A DNA stretch of 64,000 bases from Polyodon spathula (Eukaryota; Chordata; Actinopteri; Acipenseriformes; Polyodontidae), in contig NC_054565.1 in the NCBI RefSeq assembly GCF_017654505.1, positions 6,131,270 through 6,195,269 on the forward strand. The letters run 5' to 3'. This document shows positions 12,342 through 23,065 of this stretch, in pieces (position 1 is the first letter of the stretch; every line of letters starts with the position of its first letter). Both the position numbers and the translations under genes were made by a program. Below the pieces are notes generated by a model. The model was not told where the DNA came from. It was given only the letters and a program-made list of their open reading frames with translations, and ran no database searches.

Positions 12342-12437
12342 TTAAGCTTGTACATCCACTAGCTCAGGAGGCATTGGGGACTTGGGGTGTTTGCTCTCAA
12401 AATGTTGCTTGAATGTCTTGGGATCAGGCATTTGAGT
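12342..12437 (-). CDS. znf706-like: ZNF706-like, last coding exon
   Basis: This encodes the second half of the finger and the C-tail (TQMPDPKTFKQHFESKHPK, then the end PPELVDVQA). The acceptor CAG is at 12438-12440, and the stop TAA is at 12342-12344. This exon is too short to stand out as an open frame, but nearly every residue agrees with ZNF706. Confidence 0.92.
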   Translation of the reverse strand, partial: TQMPDPKTFKQHFESKHPKSPMPPELVDVQA

Positions 12438-12866
12438 CTGGAAAATAAAATGTTTACGAATATTTTCACACAAAGTTATGAAGATGAACACTGATTGCAT
12501 AGGCTTGCATTGTGAAGTTCATACAAGCTAAAAAAAAATACTATGCTTTGGTGCCATCTAGTGGGGGAAAATGCATCCGCTCCTTCAAACAACGCAGATT
12601 TAATACATCACAAAAAATTCAAATAGACAGGAGTTACATTACAACCTTGTGCACGTGGCTTTGCAAGGTCTCCACACCAAGCATCTCGGCGGTTGTATAT
12701 TAAGATCTTCAAGCCAGCTCAGTGCACAACGTACCTTGCAGACCGGACAGGTGAAGACGAGGGCTGCCATGGCAGCAGCTTTCTGGTCATTGCCGTGCTT
12801 CTTCTTCTCTGTCTGCTTCTTGTGATTCTTCTGCTGGGCCTGGATCTTCTGCTGACCGCGAGCCAT
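12342..12866 (-). CDS. znf706-like: ZNF706-like small zinc finger protein, two coding exons
   Basis: Coding exons 12735-12866 (44 codons) and 12342-12437 (31 codons plus stop) join in phase 0 into a 75-residue protein; human ZNF706 has 76. The lysine- and glutamine-rich N-terminus (MARGQQKIQAQQKN) resembles the SERF/4F5 region of ZNF706. The single C2H2 finger has Cys40, Cys43, His56 and His61 (C-x2-C-x12-H-x4-H), followed by the near-invariant tail ending PPELVDVQA. The intron cuts the finger right after the second cysteine region. Donor AAG|GTACGT and acceptor TTTTCCAG are standard. ZNF706 is reported to act as a small nuclear regulator and, like SERF, to influence protein aggregation; this is family knowledge. 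Several changes in the N-terminal half (KKQTEKKKHGNDQ) suggest a paralogue rather than the slowly evolving canonical gene. Confidence 0.9.
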
Positions 12867-12873
12867 GGCGCTC
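12735..12873 (-). CDS. znf706-like: ZNF706-like, first coding exon
   Basis: ATG at 12864-12866 lies seven bases inside the exon, after acceptor TTTTGCAG. The exon ends ...CPVCK|GTACGT at 12735. The ATG context GAGCGCCATGG is a good Kozak match. Confidence 0.9.
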
Positions 12874-14564
12874 CTGCAAAACGGGGCAGAGACAAACCAA
12901 TTAGAGAAGACAGCTTGGGAATATGACGCTCGACAGAAAGAAACTGCTCACTATTAATAATCTTACTACCTCCTTCCAGGGAATACCACAGCTTACTTCT
13001 TGCTAGTTTTATCCCATGGTTTACAAGGGTTTTGTTCTTTGCTTTAAAAATAGGACTCACCAACATTTGGGATCACACACTACATTTAAAAATGAAGCAT
13101 TTGTGTAGTGACTCAACCTTTTTATTGCAAGTGATTTGCTTTATAACCCAAATGTTTTGAGAGCTGGAGGAACTTCCTATAAAAATAATAAGTTACCAAA
13201 TGCAAAAGGACAAGAAAACTGACTGGTCTTATGGACTCAGGTATGATTGGTTATCAAAATCAGAACTAATTTAGGAAGCAAGCAAACAAGCAGTGGGCCT
13301 GTTTATGCTGTAGATCAATATGCATGCGTCAGGAGAGTTAAGAAAAGCATGGAAAGATAATGCGGAGTGCTGAACGCAAAAATAAGATTCAACTGGAGAG
13401 AGTGACCATCTGCCTTTAACAGCACACTCGCTGGACCACTTAATAAAAAAAAAAAAAAAAAAAGAAGAGATACATGTACAATTCAGCCAGGACCCAAAGG
13501 GATGACACTGTGCTATCGTGGAAGCCAAGTCCTTGCAAAAAAAATAGTGGTGCTCAGATAACGCAGACACAGCATTAACTTTTGCCAACATCAGTCTCTG
13601 TATATAGATGGGGCAGACTAATGAAATCAGCACCCTGTTTTACCCCAACAAGTCACTTTCCCAAACCACGTTGCACAGCAGCAGTGTCAACATGCCATGC
13701 GATCAATTCGCTACTTAAATAAACTGTATATTACATAAAAAAAAAAAAAAACAGCCGTTTACAGCACTACGATTAAAATACAGATACAAGGAGTTAATTT
13801 GTGTGGTAATATAAACTTGTGAAAACAAAGTCAAATAGCGATTTTTTTCCCCCCCAAAACGCTGTTGGAAGAAACCAGACAAAATAAATGCGTTTAAAGC
13901 TAAACTTCCCATTCATTGCAGTAGAGGCGCATGCAGGTTCATGATCCGCAGTTCTTATTTGCACAGCAATATTACAAAAGACGAAACCAACTTAAAATCG
14001 TCCATATGGGTCGTTTACCAATACCAGCCCGCTTGACTTCAGCGAAGTACCACAAGTGACAAATAGTACCGGACGTTATCGTTTTAACTTCGCTCCATTG
14101 CACTTGGCTACAGAATACAGCTTTTTGGAGAATAATTAGGTTAAGAGAACAATAGATGTATTCGTGTTATCAGAAGTATCCCGAGTGAAAAAAAGTAAAC
14201 GAACAAGCGAACAAAGCGTTTCGACGCATCATAGCGCGCACTTTAACGGTGCAGAAACGAGATTGTAATAATTCAACCACAACCGCTTGACTAATGAATA
14301 ATACTACATATATCATGCATAACTCATCTCTCAACACGCAGGCTCGACCGACTGCAATCAAGATGTCTGGCCTGCAGAAAGACGGCAATACAGGGCTTGA
14401 TTCTGGTGCGATTTCTCCTTCGAGGCGGGTTTCCCATATAAGACTATAAACTAACGCGCTTTAAATCTCTCAAACACACCCACGAACGCGTACGGAAAGC
14501 AGCAAGCCGCTCAAACACATAAACACGTCGTATTATATACTTTAACTGTCTATTTTCCCGTTAC

Positions 14565-14645
14565 CTTTCGCTCCTGTTCTTTCTTCCCCTCTCTGCCGCC
14601 GTGCTAAGATCGACTTCCTCTCAAGAAACTGCGGCCACACAGAGC
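14565..14645 (-). other. 5' noncoding exon of the ZNF706-like gene
   Basis: A donor (GCGAAAG|GTAACG on the minus strand) at 14561-14564 follows a GC-rich, CpG-containing leader with GGCGGCAGAGAGG. The gene would then have a 1.7-kb 5' UTR intron ending at 12874. The left border is well supported. The right border (start site) is inferred from the TATA-like element at 14671-14676. Confidence 0.6.
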
Positions 14646-14700
14646 CGTTTCATAGCAAACGGAAGAGCCTATATATCGCCGAGGGACCTCTAGCGGTTTG
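14640..14700 (-). promoter_or_regulatory. Probable promoter of the ZNF706-like gene
   Basis: On the minus strand a TATATA element (14671-14676) precedes CTCTTCCG and a CpG-rich leader. CpG density from about 13920 to 14690 is clearly higher than in the flanks, as expected at a housekeeping-type start. The exact start site is not determined. Confidence 0.5.
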
Positions 14701-15817
14701 GAGTCAACAGCACTGAAATGTGCTTGATATTAAAAAAAAAAAAAAAAAAATAGACCTTTTCAAAATCCTCTGGTTTGCAAGTACGCAAATGCATGAGTTG
14801 CATGCATGCATCTGGAAAGAAGAATTATCTATGTGAGTTCATATTTTTATTTTATTCTTATTTTGTAGAAAGTATGTAGTGCAACAGTGGCTTTTTTTTG
14901 TGTGACAATATGTTCATGTGTTTTAGCATTATCATCTCAAGGCTAAGCTAGCATTCTATCAAAGTTCTTATAAAACACCCCTATACAGGATATGGTACGC
15001 CTGCTCTAATATCAGTCCCTTACGGCAGATCGGTGGAGCATGCCATAAAAGGAGAGGGAATATATTGTGTCTTCACCATGCATTGTGCAATAAAGATACA
15101 AAAACAAAACAAAACAAAAACTCCTGGGGGAGATCTGTGACTTGCAGACACACTTCAAGCATCTATTCGTGGTTTATTCTTAATGTCAATGATTTGCATG
15201 TCTTGTTATTGTTTACATACTAACCAATGAAACACCGTTAATATCATCAGCCATATCATTTATTCAACCAAGCAACCAATCCGTTGTTTTTTTTTTTCCC
15301 TATTTTTTGTAACAGCTGCTGTTGTACTGACGTGTCTGTCGTTTTATATGCCTTCATGTTCACCAGGGTTGTTCCAAGACTATCAGACTTTATTGAATCC
15401 CACTAAAAACAGACTTTTAAAAAACATTCTTTAAACAGCTCAAGAGATGAAGCTTTGTCAATAAGATCCTCAATGGTGATAAATACATACCCAAATAAAC
15501 AAGGGCAATAAGAAAGCAATGCACCTGCATGGGAGGTGTGATACACACTGTGGATTTAAACAGGACTATGGAGAACAGTGTGAAAGCACAGTGAATGCAC
15601 ACGCAGTATACGCACCAAAACTGCACGATTACTGTGCTAAAAGGGTATTCCAAGAACCCCAGCATCAGTTATTATTTATTTTAATTTTTTTATTTGATAA
15701 AATCTAATCTATTAAGGTATTTAATAGTGGGGGGGGTTGTATTTATTTATTTATTTTAAATACTGACAACAGCTTACTGAAAACACAACATTCCCAGTAA
15801 ACAGTTCACTGTGATAA

Positions 15818-15819
<2 letters not shown>

Positions 15820-15880
<61 letters not shown>
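15820..15880. repeat. (CA)n microsatellite
   Basis: About 30 perfect CA units. It lies only 120 bp from the 30-bp minisatellite. Confidence 0.97.
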
Positions 15881-15883
<3 letters not shown>

Positions 15884-16000
15884 CATATATAACAATCACA
15901 TCAACAAATACACAATATAATATACTAATAAACAAACCAATACATACATACCATACTGAGAATCAAGGAGTTGCACTGACTGGACAAAAACTTAAAGGAT

Positions 16001-16386
16001 GGACTGAGAGCTCTCAATGCATAGCTGTCATGACTGAGAGCTCTCAATGCATAGCTGTCAGGACTGAGAGCTCTCAATGCATAGCTGTCAGGACTGAGAG
16101 CTCTCAATGCATAGCTGTCAGGACTGAGAGCTCTCAATGCATAGCTGTCAGGACTGAGAGCTCTCAATGCATAGCTGTCAGGACTGAGAGCTCTCAATGC
16201 ATAGCTGTCAGGACTGAGAGCTCTCAATGCATAGCTGTCAGGACTGAGAGCTCTCAATGCATAGCTGTCAGGACTGAGAGCTCTCAATGCATAGCTGTCA
16301 GGACTGAGAGCTCTCAATGCATAGCTGTCAGGACTGAGAGCTCTCAATGCATAGCTGTCAGGACTGAGAGCTCTCAATGCATAGCT
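16001..16386. repeat. 30-bp minisatellite with internal palindromes
   Basis: Twelve full units and one partial unit of a 30-bp repeat starting GGACTGAGAGCTCTCAATGC. Units are identical apart from the first junction (TGACTG instead of GGACTG) and the truncated last unit. Each unit contains the perfect 10-bp palindrome GAGAGCTCTC and the 6-bp palindrome ATGCAT. Because 30 is a multiple of three and no stop falls in frame, both strands show false proteins of repeated decapeptides. Confidence 0.97.
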
Positions 16387-16810
16387 CTCCCATGATTCAT
16401 GACCACATGCATTGGGTTGATTCTTACTTTACTAACACTCATCCAATTTTCAGACCGGTCGCTTCACAACATACAAGGGATTTGCACCAAGCCTGTCTAA
16501 TGTTGGTGAAGGAGTTCAAAGCGATTGCATTCATCGTTCTTCTGAAGAAGTTAGCTCTTCAGTAGTTCACAGTCCACTCATCATCTTCTTCACATGCTGG
16601 CACGCTGAATGGCTTTTTGAAAACGGGATGATAAAAGCCCTTGAAAGACAAAACTATAGATTGGTTGTAGCATTGAGCCCATATTTACAAAGCTTTAGTC
16701 AGTTATAGAGAATGATAAACTTATTTTTTTATTAAATAACAAAAACGGAACAGATTAATTAATAACTAAATGTATTTAATCCACCAAAAATATTATTATT
16801 TTTATTTTTA

Positions 16811-16858
<48 letters not shown>

Positions 16859-16909
16859 ACATTTAAAGATATTTTACAAGTTTTTTTTTTTTTACTACAT
16901 CAACTGGAG

Positions 16910-16943
<34 letters not shown>

Positions 16944-16955
16944 TATTATTATATT
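16811..16955. repeat. Two (ATT)n microsatellites
   Basis: ATT runs at 16811-16857 and 16910-16955 are separated by a T-rich spacer. Confidence 0.93.
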
Positions 16956-17019
16956 TTGTGAATAGGATCCACAATCTGAAAAAGTAAGTCGATTCAAATA
17001 TCATTGTTAATGCTTTTTG

Positions 17020-17021
<2 letters not shown>

Positions 17022-17089
<68 letters not shown>
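17022..17089. repeat. (AT)n microsatellite
   Basis: About 34 AT units, self-complementary. Confidence 0.97.
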
Positions 17090-17091
<2 letters not shown>

Positions 17092-18563
17092 CCTCTATTC
17101 TTTGCTGTTTGCAGCCAGTCTAGGTGGTTTTGGGTTCCCATACTTAGTTGTCATCATTATTCCCTCAATCTGTCTTTGAGCTGCTTTGAGCTTGTCTGGA
17201 GAATCCCAAGTGCTGGGACTGTACACCCTTCCTCATTCCAATCAAATGCCACGTCAGCAACACACTCCACTATAATTTAACTCAGGGCTCAGTACAGCAG
17301 ATTAGGTGGGAGCAGAGACAAGGTCATGCACATGTTGCTTGTTTGATTATCTTGGGCCACGTTGCACTATACGGAGCCTGCAGCACCAGCCACTTACTTC
17401 ACTGAAACACGCTTAAAGCTGCAGCCTCCCACAATTAGAAATGCCACAAAGCTGAGGGGGTAGAAGCTGCACATATAGAGAACAGTTAAAGTAAGTGACT
17501 CTGCATTTTCTACCTGTTCTCAATCATTCTCTATTGATGCTTCTGCTTTTATCAGTATTTGCCATGCTTTCCAACTATCCCAGCGGAAATTGCATCTGAA
17601 GAGTCTAGCTAAGGCTAAGGGGGGAAGCATATGGACGCTGCGCAGGACACTGAAACCCACAGGTGTGAAGCATCGTGAAACAAAGTCTGTGCAACACTGA
17701 TATGCTTCCCCAGCTCTGCAGAATGAGCTTTGTTGGAATAGTTAGCAAGCATGGCCACTACTGATTTAAGTCTAAACGAGATAGCTAATAGCAGTTTATG
17801 TTTGGTACAGGGAGCAGGGTCTAGATACATAATCTATATATAACACTGTAGCACATCTGGGTTGAATTGCAGTGAGATAAAGACAACCTAAGCATAAAAC
17901 CCTACTAAGCATAGTAACAGTATTTTTGGCACAAAAGCGACTTTACTGTTGTAGCCCATTAGAAACTTCAAATGGGCTACTGTTTTCTCAGTTTCAAAAA
18001 CGAGGGACCTATAAAGTACTTGCACAGATTGCTTCACAAATAACATCTACAGTGTATACCATGACAGAATATACCTACAAATTATACCCAAAAGATGACT
18101 GTCATCTACGAAAAAGCGTTAGTGATTCTTAAAGAATAAAAAACAACCCATTCTCAAGCCCATCATCCTGAGTTAACTGTACATTTATCCCGGGCAGTGA
18201 GGTGCTGTTTCTGGTTGGTTAGAGTTCAATGTTAAACCCTATTGCGAACGTTTGTCTCCCCTCAGGAAAAGCAGGCAATCATTTCCTGGAATGAGTCTTC
18301 TCCCTGCCGTTCTGAATGTTTTGGACTGACATGGCGCTAAATGCATTCAGTTACTGTTTTATAGGGCAGTTTGTATGGAAGGGCTTTGGCCAGCTTTCTG
18401 GAACTGTAGCTCCTTCTCAGTGGTTTCAGTATGCTTGTAAATTCACCCAACCCGTTACAACGCCTTCAACATAAAAATATTTCCCTATTCAGGCAAAATT
18501 GAAGCCATCGTTGAACAGTTCCAACAGCTCAATTTCCAAGCACGTGTTCTAGGGTCCTAGGTG

Positions 18564-18757
18564 CTAGCTGAGAACCGTGGTGACGCTGGTGAGAATCACG
18601 TGCTCAGACACTTTGGAAACGTTGTAGGACTTGCTGTTGGCGGTCAGCGATTTCTGGCTGGTGCTCCGCGTCATGTGATGCACGTTGATCCGCCGGCACG
18701 ATGCGAATCCTTTGAAACAGCAGGAGAATGCAGCTTTGAACTCCCCTCGGAACTTTC
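18564..18757 (-). CDS. hcrtr1: hcrtr1 exon 7, C-terminal tail
   Basis: This encodes residues 371-434, from GKFRGEFKAAFSCCF (helix 8 and palmitoylation-type cysteines) to the end SVTTVLS. The stop TAG is at 18564-18566. The acceptor CCCTGCAG is at 18758-18759. Confidence 0.92.
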
Positions 18758-20450
18758 CTGCAGGGGGAGAAGAAACACTGCAAGGTAATCAGAGAGCAAC
18801 ACCTTGGTGGTGGACGTCACATCTGATACTGAAAGGGAAGCAGCCCATGATGTGATGGATCTGATATAGTACAGGACCTCAGGCAGGTTACCTGATAGTG
18901 ATGCTCATCTAGGTGCTCTCCTTTCTCATGCTGCCATACATTGGCATTTTTAAATGTATTTTACTATAAAATTGAAAAGGACTGAACTGTAGCACCAGGC
19001 TCTGTGAATGGAGTTGTCAGAGGTGTGGTCACAGGCACCCTGACTCCCCCTGGTGGCACAGCATGGCCAGACAGTGCACTCACCACTGAGGAAGTTGTAG
19101 ATGATGGGGTTGGCGGCGCTGTTGGCATAAACCAGCCAGTGGGAGAAAGTGAACCAGGCGTAGATAGCCTCCCGGTCATCTGAGTTCTCAAACCTCCTAA
19201 ACACCCTGAAAAAAAAAAAACAACAAGGTTATGAAAAAGATCAGCACAAATTCAACATGCCGTGCTCAACTCTGGTTTAAAATAGTTTGACCCTCGCTGG
19301 ACCCACCTCTTCAGAATGTTCAGAACGCTGATTGGCAGGTAGCAGAGCGCGAAGACCAATAGGACGACGAGCAGCATCTTGGCGGTCTTGTGGCGGGCGC
19401 GAAGTTGCTTGATCTCGGCACTGAGGGCGACGGAGCGGTGCGAGGAGGAGGAGGGGGTGCCCTGCTGTGCACTGGCAGCGTGGCGTGACAGAGGAATCCA
19501 CTTCCTGGCCATGGCTGTGGTCGTGCCTGGGATCTGAGAGCAGCACGTACACAGCAAAGAGATCACATTTCACTGCTTCGGTAAAACCCGAAAAAAAAAC
19601 TGATGATGTCTAATTTGCATTTCTTAAACGAAATGAGGTGGTGGATATAATGCTGTTTACAGTAGTGTATGATTGAATAATATAATAAAAATTCCAATTT
19701 GGCACCACAGGGCAGTCTAGCCAGGGCTGTAGGAAATCCACTTGTATTGCTAACAGACCTTCCAGTTATACTGGAAAGTCAGGAGTTACCCAGCCCATAA
19801 GAAGAGCCATCTGAGTCTGTAGGTCTTTGGCTGATTACCTGCTGGAAGAGCTCCAGCTAACCATGGAAGGGATCATTAAGGACTTTCATAGCACATTCAG
19901 AACAGATTAGTACACCTGAACAGGATGTTTATACAACCAGGACAGGACAAGTGGAATTCACAACCCCATGCGTGAAGAGATTCAGCAACTTCTTTACTGT
20001 CCTGCTGTATGGATGCTCAATATCTGCTTCTCTGGTAAAAGAGCGTGTGGATCTGAAGCCGATGCTGGACTGGGATGGTTGATGCTGTGGTCTAGGTTTT
20101 CATACCCCCTGAGCTGTGGGAAAGCCTGGGCTCAGCTCACCTGTCTGCACCAGAGCTTTCTGAAGATCAGGAAATAAGCCATGAACATCAAGCACAGTGG
20201 GGCCAGATAGGTGACCACGAAGAAACACACATGATACACCTTGGGATAGATCTCAGCTAGGAGCAAAAAAACACAAGAGTGTGAGGCAGGCGGGGTAGAT
20301 AAGTGCATACAGAACAATAAAAAAAACAACACTTGTTTTATGTGTAATAGCAGTTGCTTGGTGCAATGTTCCTTTGCACAGATTCAGCAGCCAGTTTTAG
20401 TTCTGGGTCAAACTGCAGACAATTACATATCTTACACAGAACGACCCCCC

Positions 20451-20481
<31 letters not shown>

Positions 20482-22409
20482 ACACACACCCCCCCGTAGA
20501 GGCGTGTAACACAGCCTCACCGCCCCAGTGCTCGTCGCAGACAGAGAAGAGCATCGTCCGATTGGCCAGCTCAGGGATCATGCTGCCCTTCTCCATGACG
20601 ATAGCCTGCGGCACCATCATGAGGGAGGAGATGATCCAGATGGCGACGATGCTGTTCCTGGCACGCTTCGCCGTGCTCTTGAACTTCAACGGGTGGCAGA
20701 TTGCGTACCAGCGATCCAGGGCGATGAAGCTGAGCGTAAGCACAGACACTGACACTGAAACCGTCTGGAAAACCAACAAGAGATACGCCGTGGTCAGCAG
20801 AGCCACACAACAGTCCAGTGCAGTCACCTTCTCAATCAGCAGGTACTGTACCTATTTAAAATAATTATCTGGCACTGTCATATCCTTATCCAACCACAAG
20901 AGGGCACTCCAACTCAGGAAATAAACCGTAAATGTACGGAATGCATATTGCGCACTAACTGCAAAGAAATTCATTCCAGCAAACTGCGGTTTATTGAGTT
21001 TACTCAATGAACAAAATAATACTTAAAACTGCTAAAAAGAAAAAAAACCAGAACGACTGAATTAACATGCCCCCTTCTGCAAGTAATTGTAGGTTTCTGA
21101 TAATAGTTCATGTTGATGAAAAGTACATTTAAAAATGAGTGAAATCTCTTAGCTGCTTTAATAATTGTCACTATGTAATTCAGAAGTTTTAATTAGGATC
21201 TGGCACAAGATATGTATAATTGAATTACACACAAGCACAATTTGTAATTGTACTATGTGCTAAATTCCCAATGAAAGCCCGCAAATGAAATGCAGGCGTT
21301 GTTAATCTCTGGTTTTGTTACGTCATAGTGTGTGGCTTTTCTTTTTAATTTTTTGTGCTGCGGCGGTTTGAACTAGTGGATGATGAATTGGATTGAGGAG
21401 CTTAGATACAACAGGCTCCCCGGCAACAGTGTCCGGCGCTTACCTGCAAGTAGGGGATAACCTTGCACAGCGTCTGTCCGAAGAACCAGGTCTCTGTGAT
21501 GTCCACCAGCAGACTGGCCGGGAGACAGATGGCAGTGACCAGCACGTCCGCCAGGGACAGGTTCACGATGAAGTAGTTGGTCACGGTCCGCATGTGATGG
21601 TTCCTCCACACCGCGAGGCACACTGAAAAAACAAACCGTCCATTTCAAAATCTAAAAAAGCTTTCCAGATAATAACGGGAGCCCTGGCAGCTGCTCCAGC
21701 TTAATCACCTCTTAATATGACTGCGCCCTTCATGTTACTTAGGCTGTTTTTGTACAGGTTTACAGCGCTGTACCACGATGGAAGCGTATAAAAGGGTATG
21801 TCAAAGCCTAACAAAAGCAGTCGTGAAATCGGGAGAAAATACAGCAAGCCCAGTAAAGAACTGCAGTTTGTTTTCTTTCTGGGAGCTGCAGTGAAGATGC
21901 TGAAAAGGGATAAGATTGTGGCAGCAGCGGCAGCACTTAGACCATCAGAGAGCAGGCTGTCTTTTATAAGAACCCAATAGCTGTTTTGTTTGCTGCAGTG
22001 TGTGGGAATGGCACAGCAAGCCTGGCACAGTAAAGTTCATTCCAAGAGCAGCGGCTGAAAGCAAGCATCTGAAAAAGGGGACAGTGAAAAAAAATGAATG
22101 ACTCTGATACTGTACTCTAACAATGAAGGACTAACTGCACAATCAGCAGCCCTAAAAGTATAAAAGCCAGTTTTCCATTGACTTGCCTAGGGTGTTCCCA
22201 GCCAGCGCCACCACAAACACGATGATGTAGCCCACGATGAGGACCCACTCATACAGCTTGGGGAAGAGATGCTCCCTCCACAGGTAGTGGAGGAACTCAT
22301 CATCATAGTCTGCATGGGTCCCTAAGTCCCAGGTACTGTTCAGGGGAGAGCCTGGACTGGGGTCACTGCTGTTGGGCCAGAACGAGTCCATGCAGGGGCT
22401 AGGCATCAT
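18564..22409 (-). CDS. hcrtr1: Orexin/hypocretin receptor, type-1-like, complete seven-exon gene
   Basis: Seven coding exons (22187-22409, 21444-21622, 20521-20764, 20141-20256, 19307-19533, 19084-19205, 18564-18757) join with matching phases into 434 codons; human OX1R has 425 residues and OX2R 444. The product is a Gq-coupled class A receptor for orexin peptides at the plasma membrane. Visible landmarks are N-terminal glycosylation sites (Asn13, Asn24), the DDEFL-YLWRE segment, TM2 Asp100, the Cys127-Cys210 disulfide pair, a DRW motif at 151-153 (the family's variant of DRY), IPGTTTAMARKW in loop 3, and NPIIY at 362-366. The C-terminus SEHVILTSVTTVLS closely follows OX1R, as do ICLPASLLVDITE and LANRT-LFSVCDE. 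Other parts (TETWFFGQ, TVSVSVSVL, AKRARNSIV, KLWCRQIPG) read like OX2R. I favour hcrtr1 on the C-tail and gene neighbourhood. Intron 1 uses a GC donor. All introns are short (101-679 bp). Confidence 0.93.
19084..19205 (-). CDS. hcrtr1: hcrtr1 exon 6, TM7
   Basis: This encodes residues 330-370, with WFTFSHWLVYANSAANPIIY, the most conserved stretch of the family. The donor is AGTG|GTGAGT and the acceptor follows a poly(T) tract on the minus strand. Confidence 0.95.
19307..19533 (-). CDS. hcrtr1: hcrtr1 exon 5, intracellular loop 3 and TM6
   Basis: This starts IPGTTTAMARKW and passes through a serine-rich loop (GTPSSSSHRS) to EIKQLRARHKTAKML and TM6 (VVLLVFALCYLPISVLN). It begins in phase 0 and ends in phase 2. 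Confidence 0.93.
20141..20256 (-). CDS. hcrtr1: hcrtr1 exon 4, TM5
   Basis: This encodes EIYPKVYHVCFFVVTYLAPL and the rest of TM5 to KLWCRQ (residues 216-254). The acceptor is TGCTCCTAG and the donor is CAG|GTGAGC. Confidence 0.93.
20445..20490. repeat. Poly(C)-(CA)n tract inside hcrtr1 intron 3
   Basis: About 23 C bases run into about 11 CA units and then a short C run. On the transcribed strand this reads as C/G-run, GT repeat and long G-run, directly after the exon 3 donor. Confidence 0.93.
20521..20764 (-). CDS. hcrtr1: hcrtr1 exon 3, TM3-TM4 and extracellular loop 2
   Basis: Residues 135-215 include SFIALDRWYAICHPLKF, the AKRAR loop, TM4, glycosylation site Asn202 and loop-2 Cys210. 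The donor GTGAGG lies about 30 bases from a GT run and poly(G) tract on the transcribed strand. Confidence 0.94.
21444..21622 (-). CDS. hcrtr1: hcrtr1 exon 2, TM2 to start of TM3
   Basis: Residues 75-134 run VCLAVWRNHHMRTVTNYF, IVNLSLADVLVT and CKVIPYLQ. The leading TG completes a valine codon with the last G of exon 1, which fixes the exon 1 donor as GC. Confidence 0.94.
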
Positions 22410-22444
22410 TCACTGAGCACCCCTCGCTTCACAAGAACCCGAGC
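22187..22444 (-). CDS. hcrtr1: hcrtr1 exon 1 with short 5' UTR
   Basis: The coding part is 22187-22409 (residues 1-74, N-terminus and TM1). An acceptor-like TTGGCAG at 22445-22446 after a pyrimidine tract suggests at least one upstream noncoding exon. Two methionines open the frame; the first was used, and MDSFW at codon 7 is an alternative start. Confidence 0.85.
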
Positions 22445-22939
22445 CTGCCAACAAGGAAAGACAAAAACTTTTTTGGTGGCACGTTTGTAGGCATTTGCTT
22501 CATGTAAAAGTGTATCAAATGTATGTATGTAAGTATGCATGCACTTATGCATGTATGGAATGTAAACAAGAAGACTCCTGCCAGCTTACTTTGATTATCC
22601 TGATGTAAAATACATTTAATTGGCTAGTTTGTTGTAACCCACCACATATCTTAATATTTTATATAGTGCAAGTCAATGCTATCGGTCTGTTTCTGCGCTC
22701 ATGGCTATAAAGTCACACCTTAGAGGCAGGCTCTGAGCAAACCTGATCAAGGTGGAATTTCTGCAATAGGGTCAGTATAAAAATAACCACTAGGGTGCAC
22801 TAGAAGTGGTCATCCTGTACAGGTTTAAAATGAATGTAAAACATACTGGTGACTTTATTAAACATGCAAAATATTAATGTGTGTGGAAACAGTGATAAAT
22901 GGTCATTAATATCACAGACCACAAGCAAATCTATTTCAT

Positions 22940-23065
<126 letters not shown>

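Larger units (their letters stand above)
14700..18563. other. Repeat-rich intergenic stretch
   Basis: Between the ZNF706-like promoter and the hcrtr1 stop codon I see no coding exon. The interval holds the 15820 CA run, the 16001 minisatellite, ATT runs (16811-16857 and 16910-16955) and a long AT run (17022-17089). Part of 17.1-18.5 kb may be hcrtr1 3' UTR. Confidence 0.6.

Noticed and set aside
16001..16386. CRISPR array
   Set aside because: The repeats are contiguous with no unique spacers, and the genome is a vertebrate's.
15811..16395. Open frames with a repeated decapeptide on both strands
   Set aside because: They are produced by the 30-bp satellite and the CA run. No start context, splice sites or homology support a protein.
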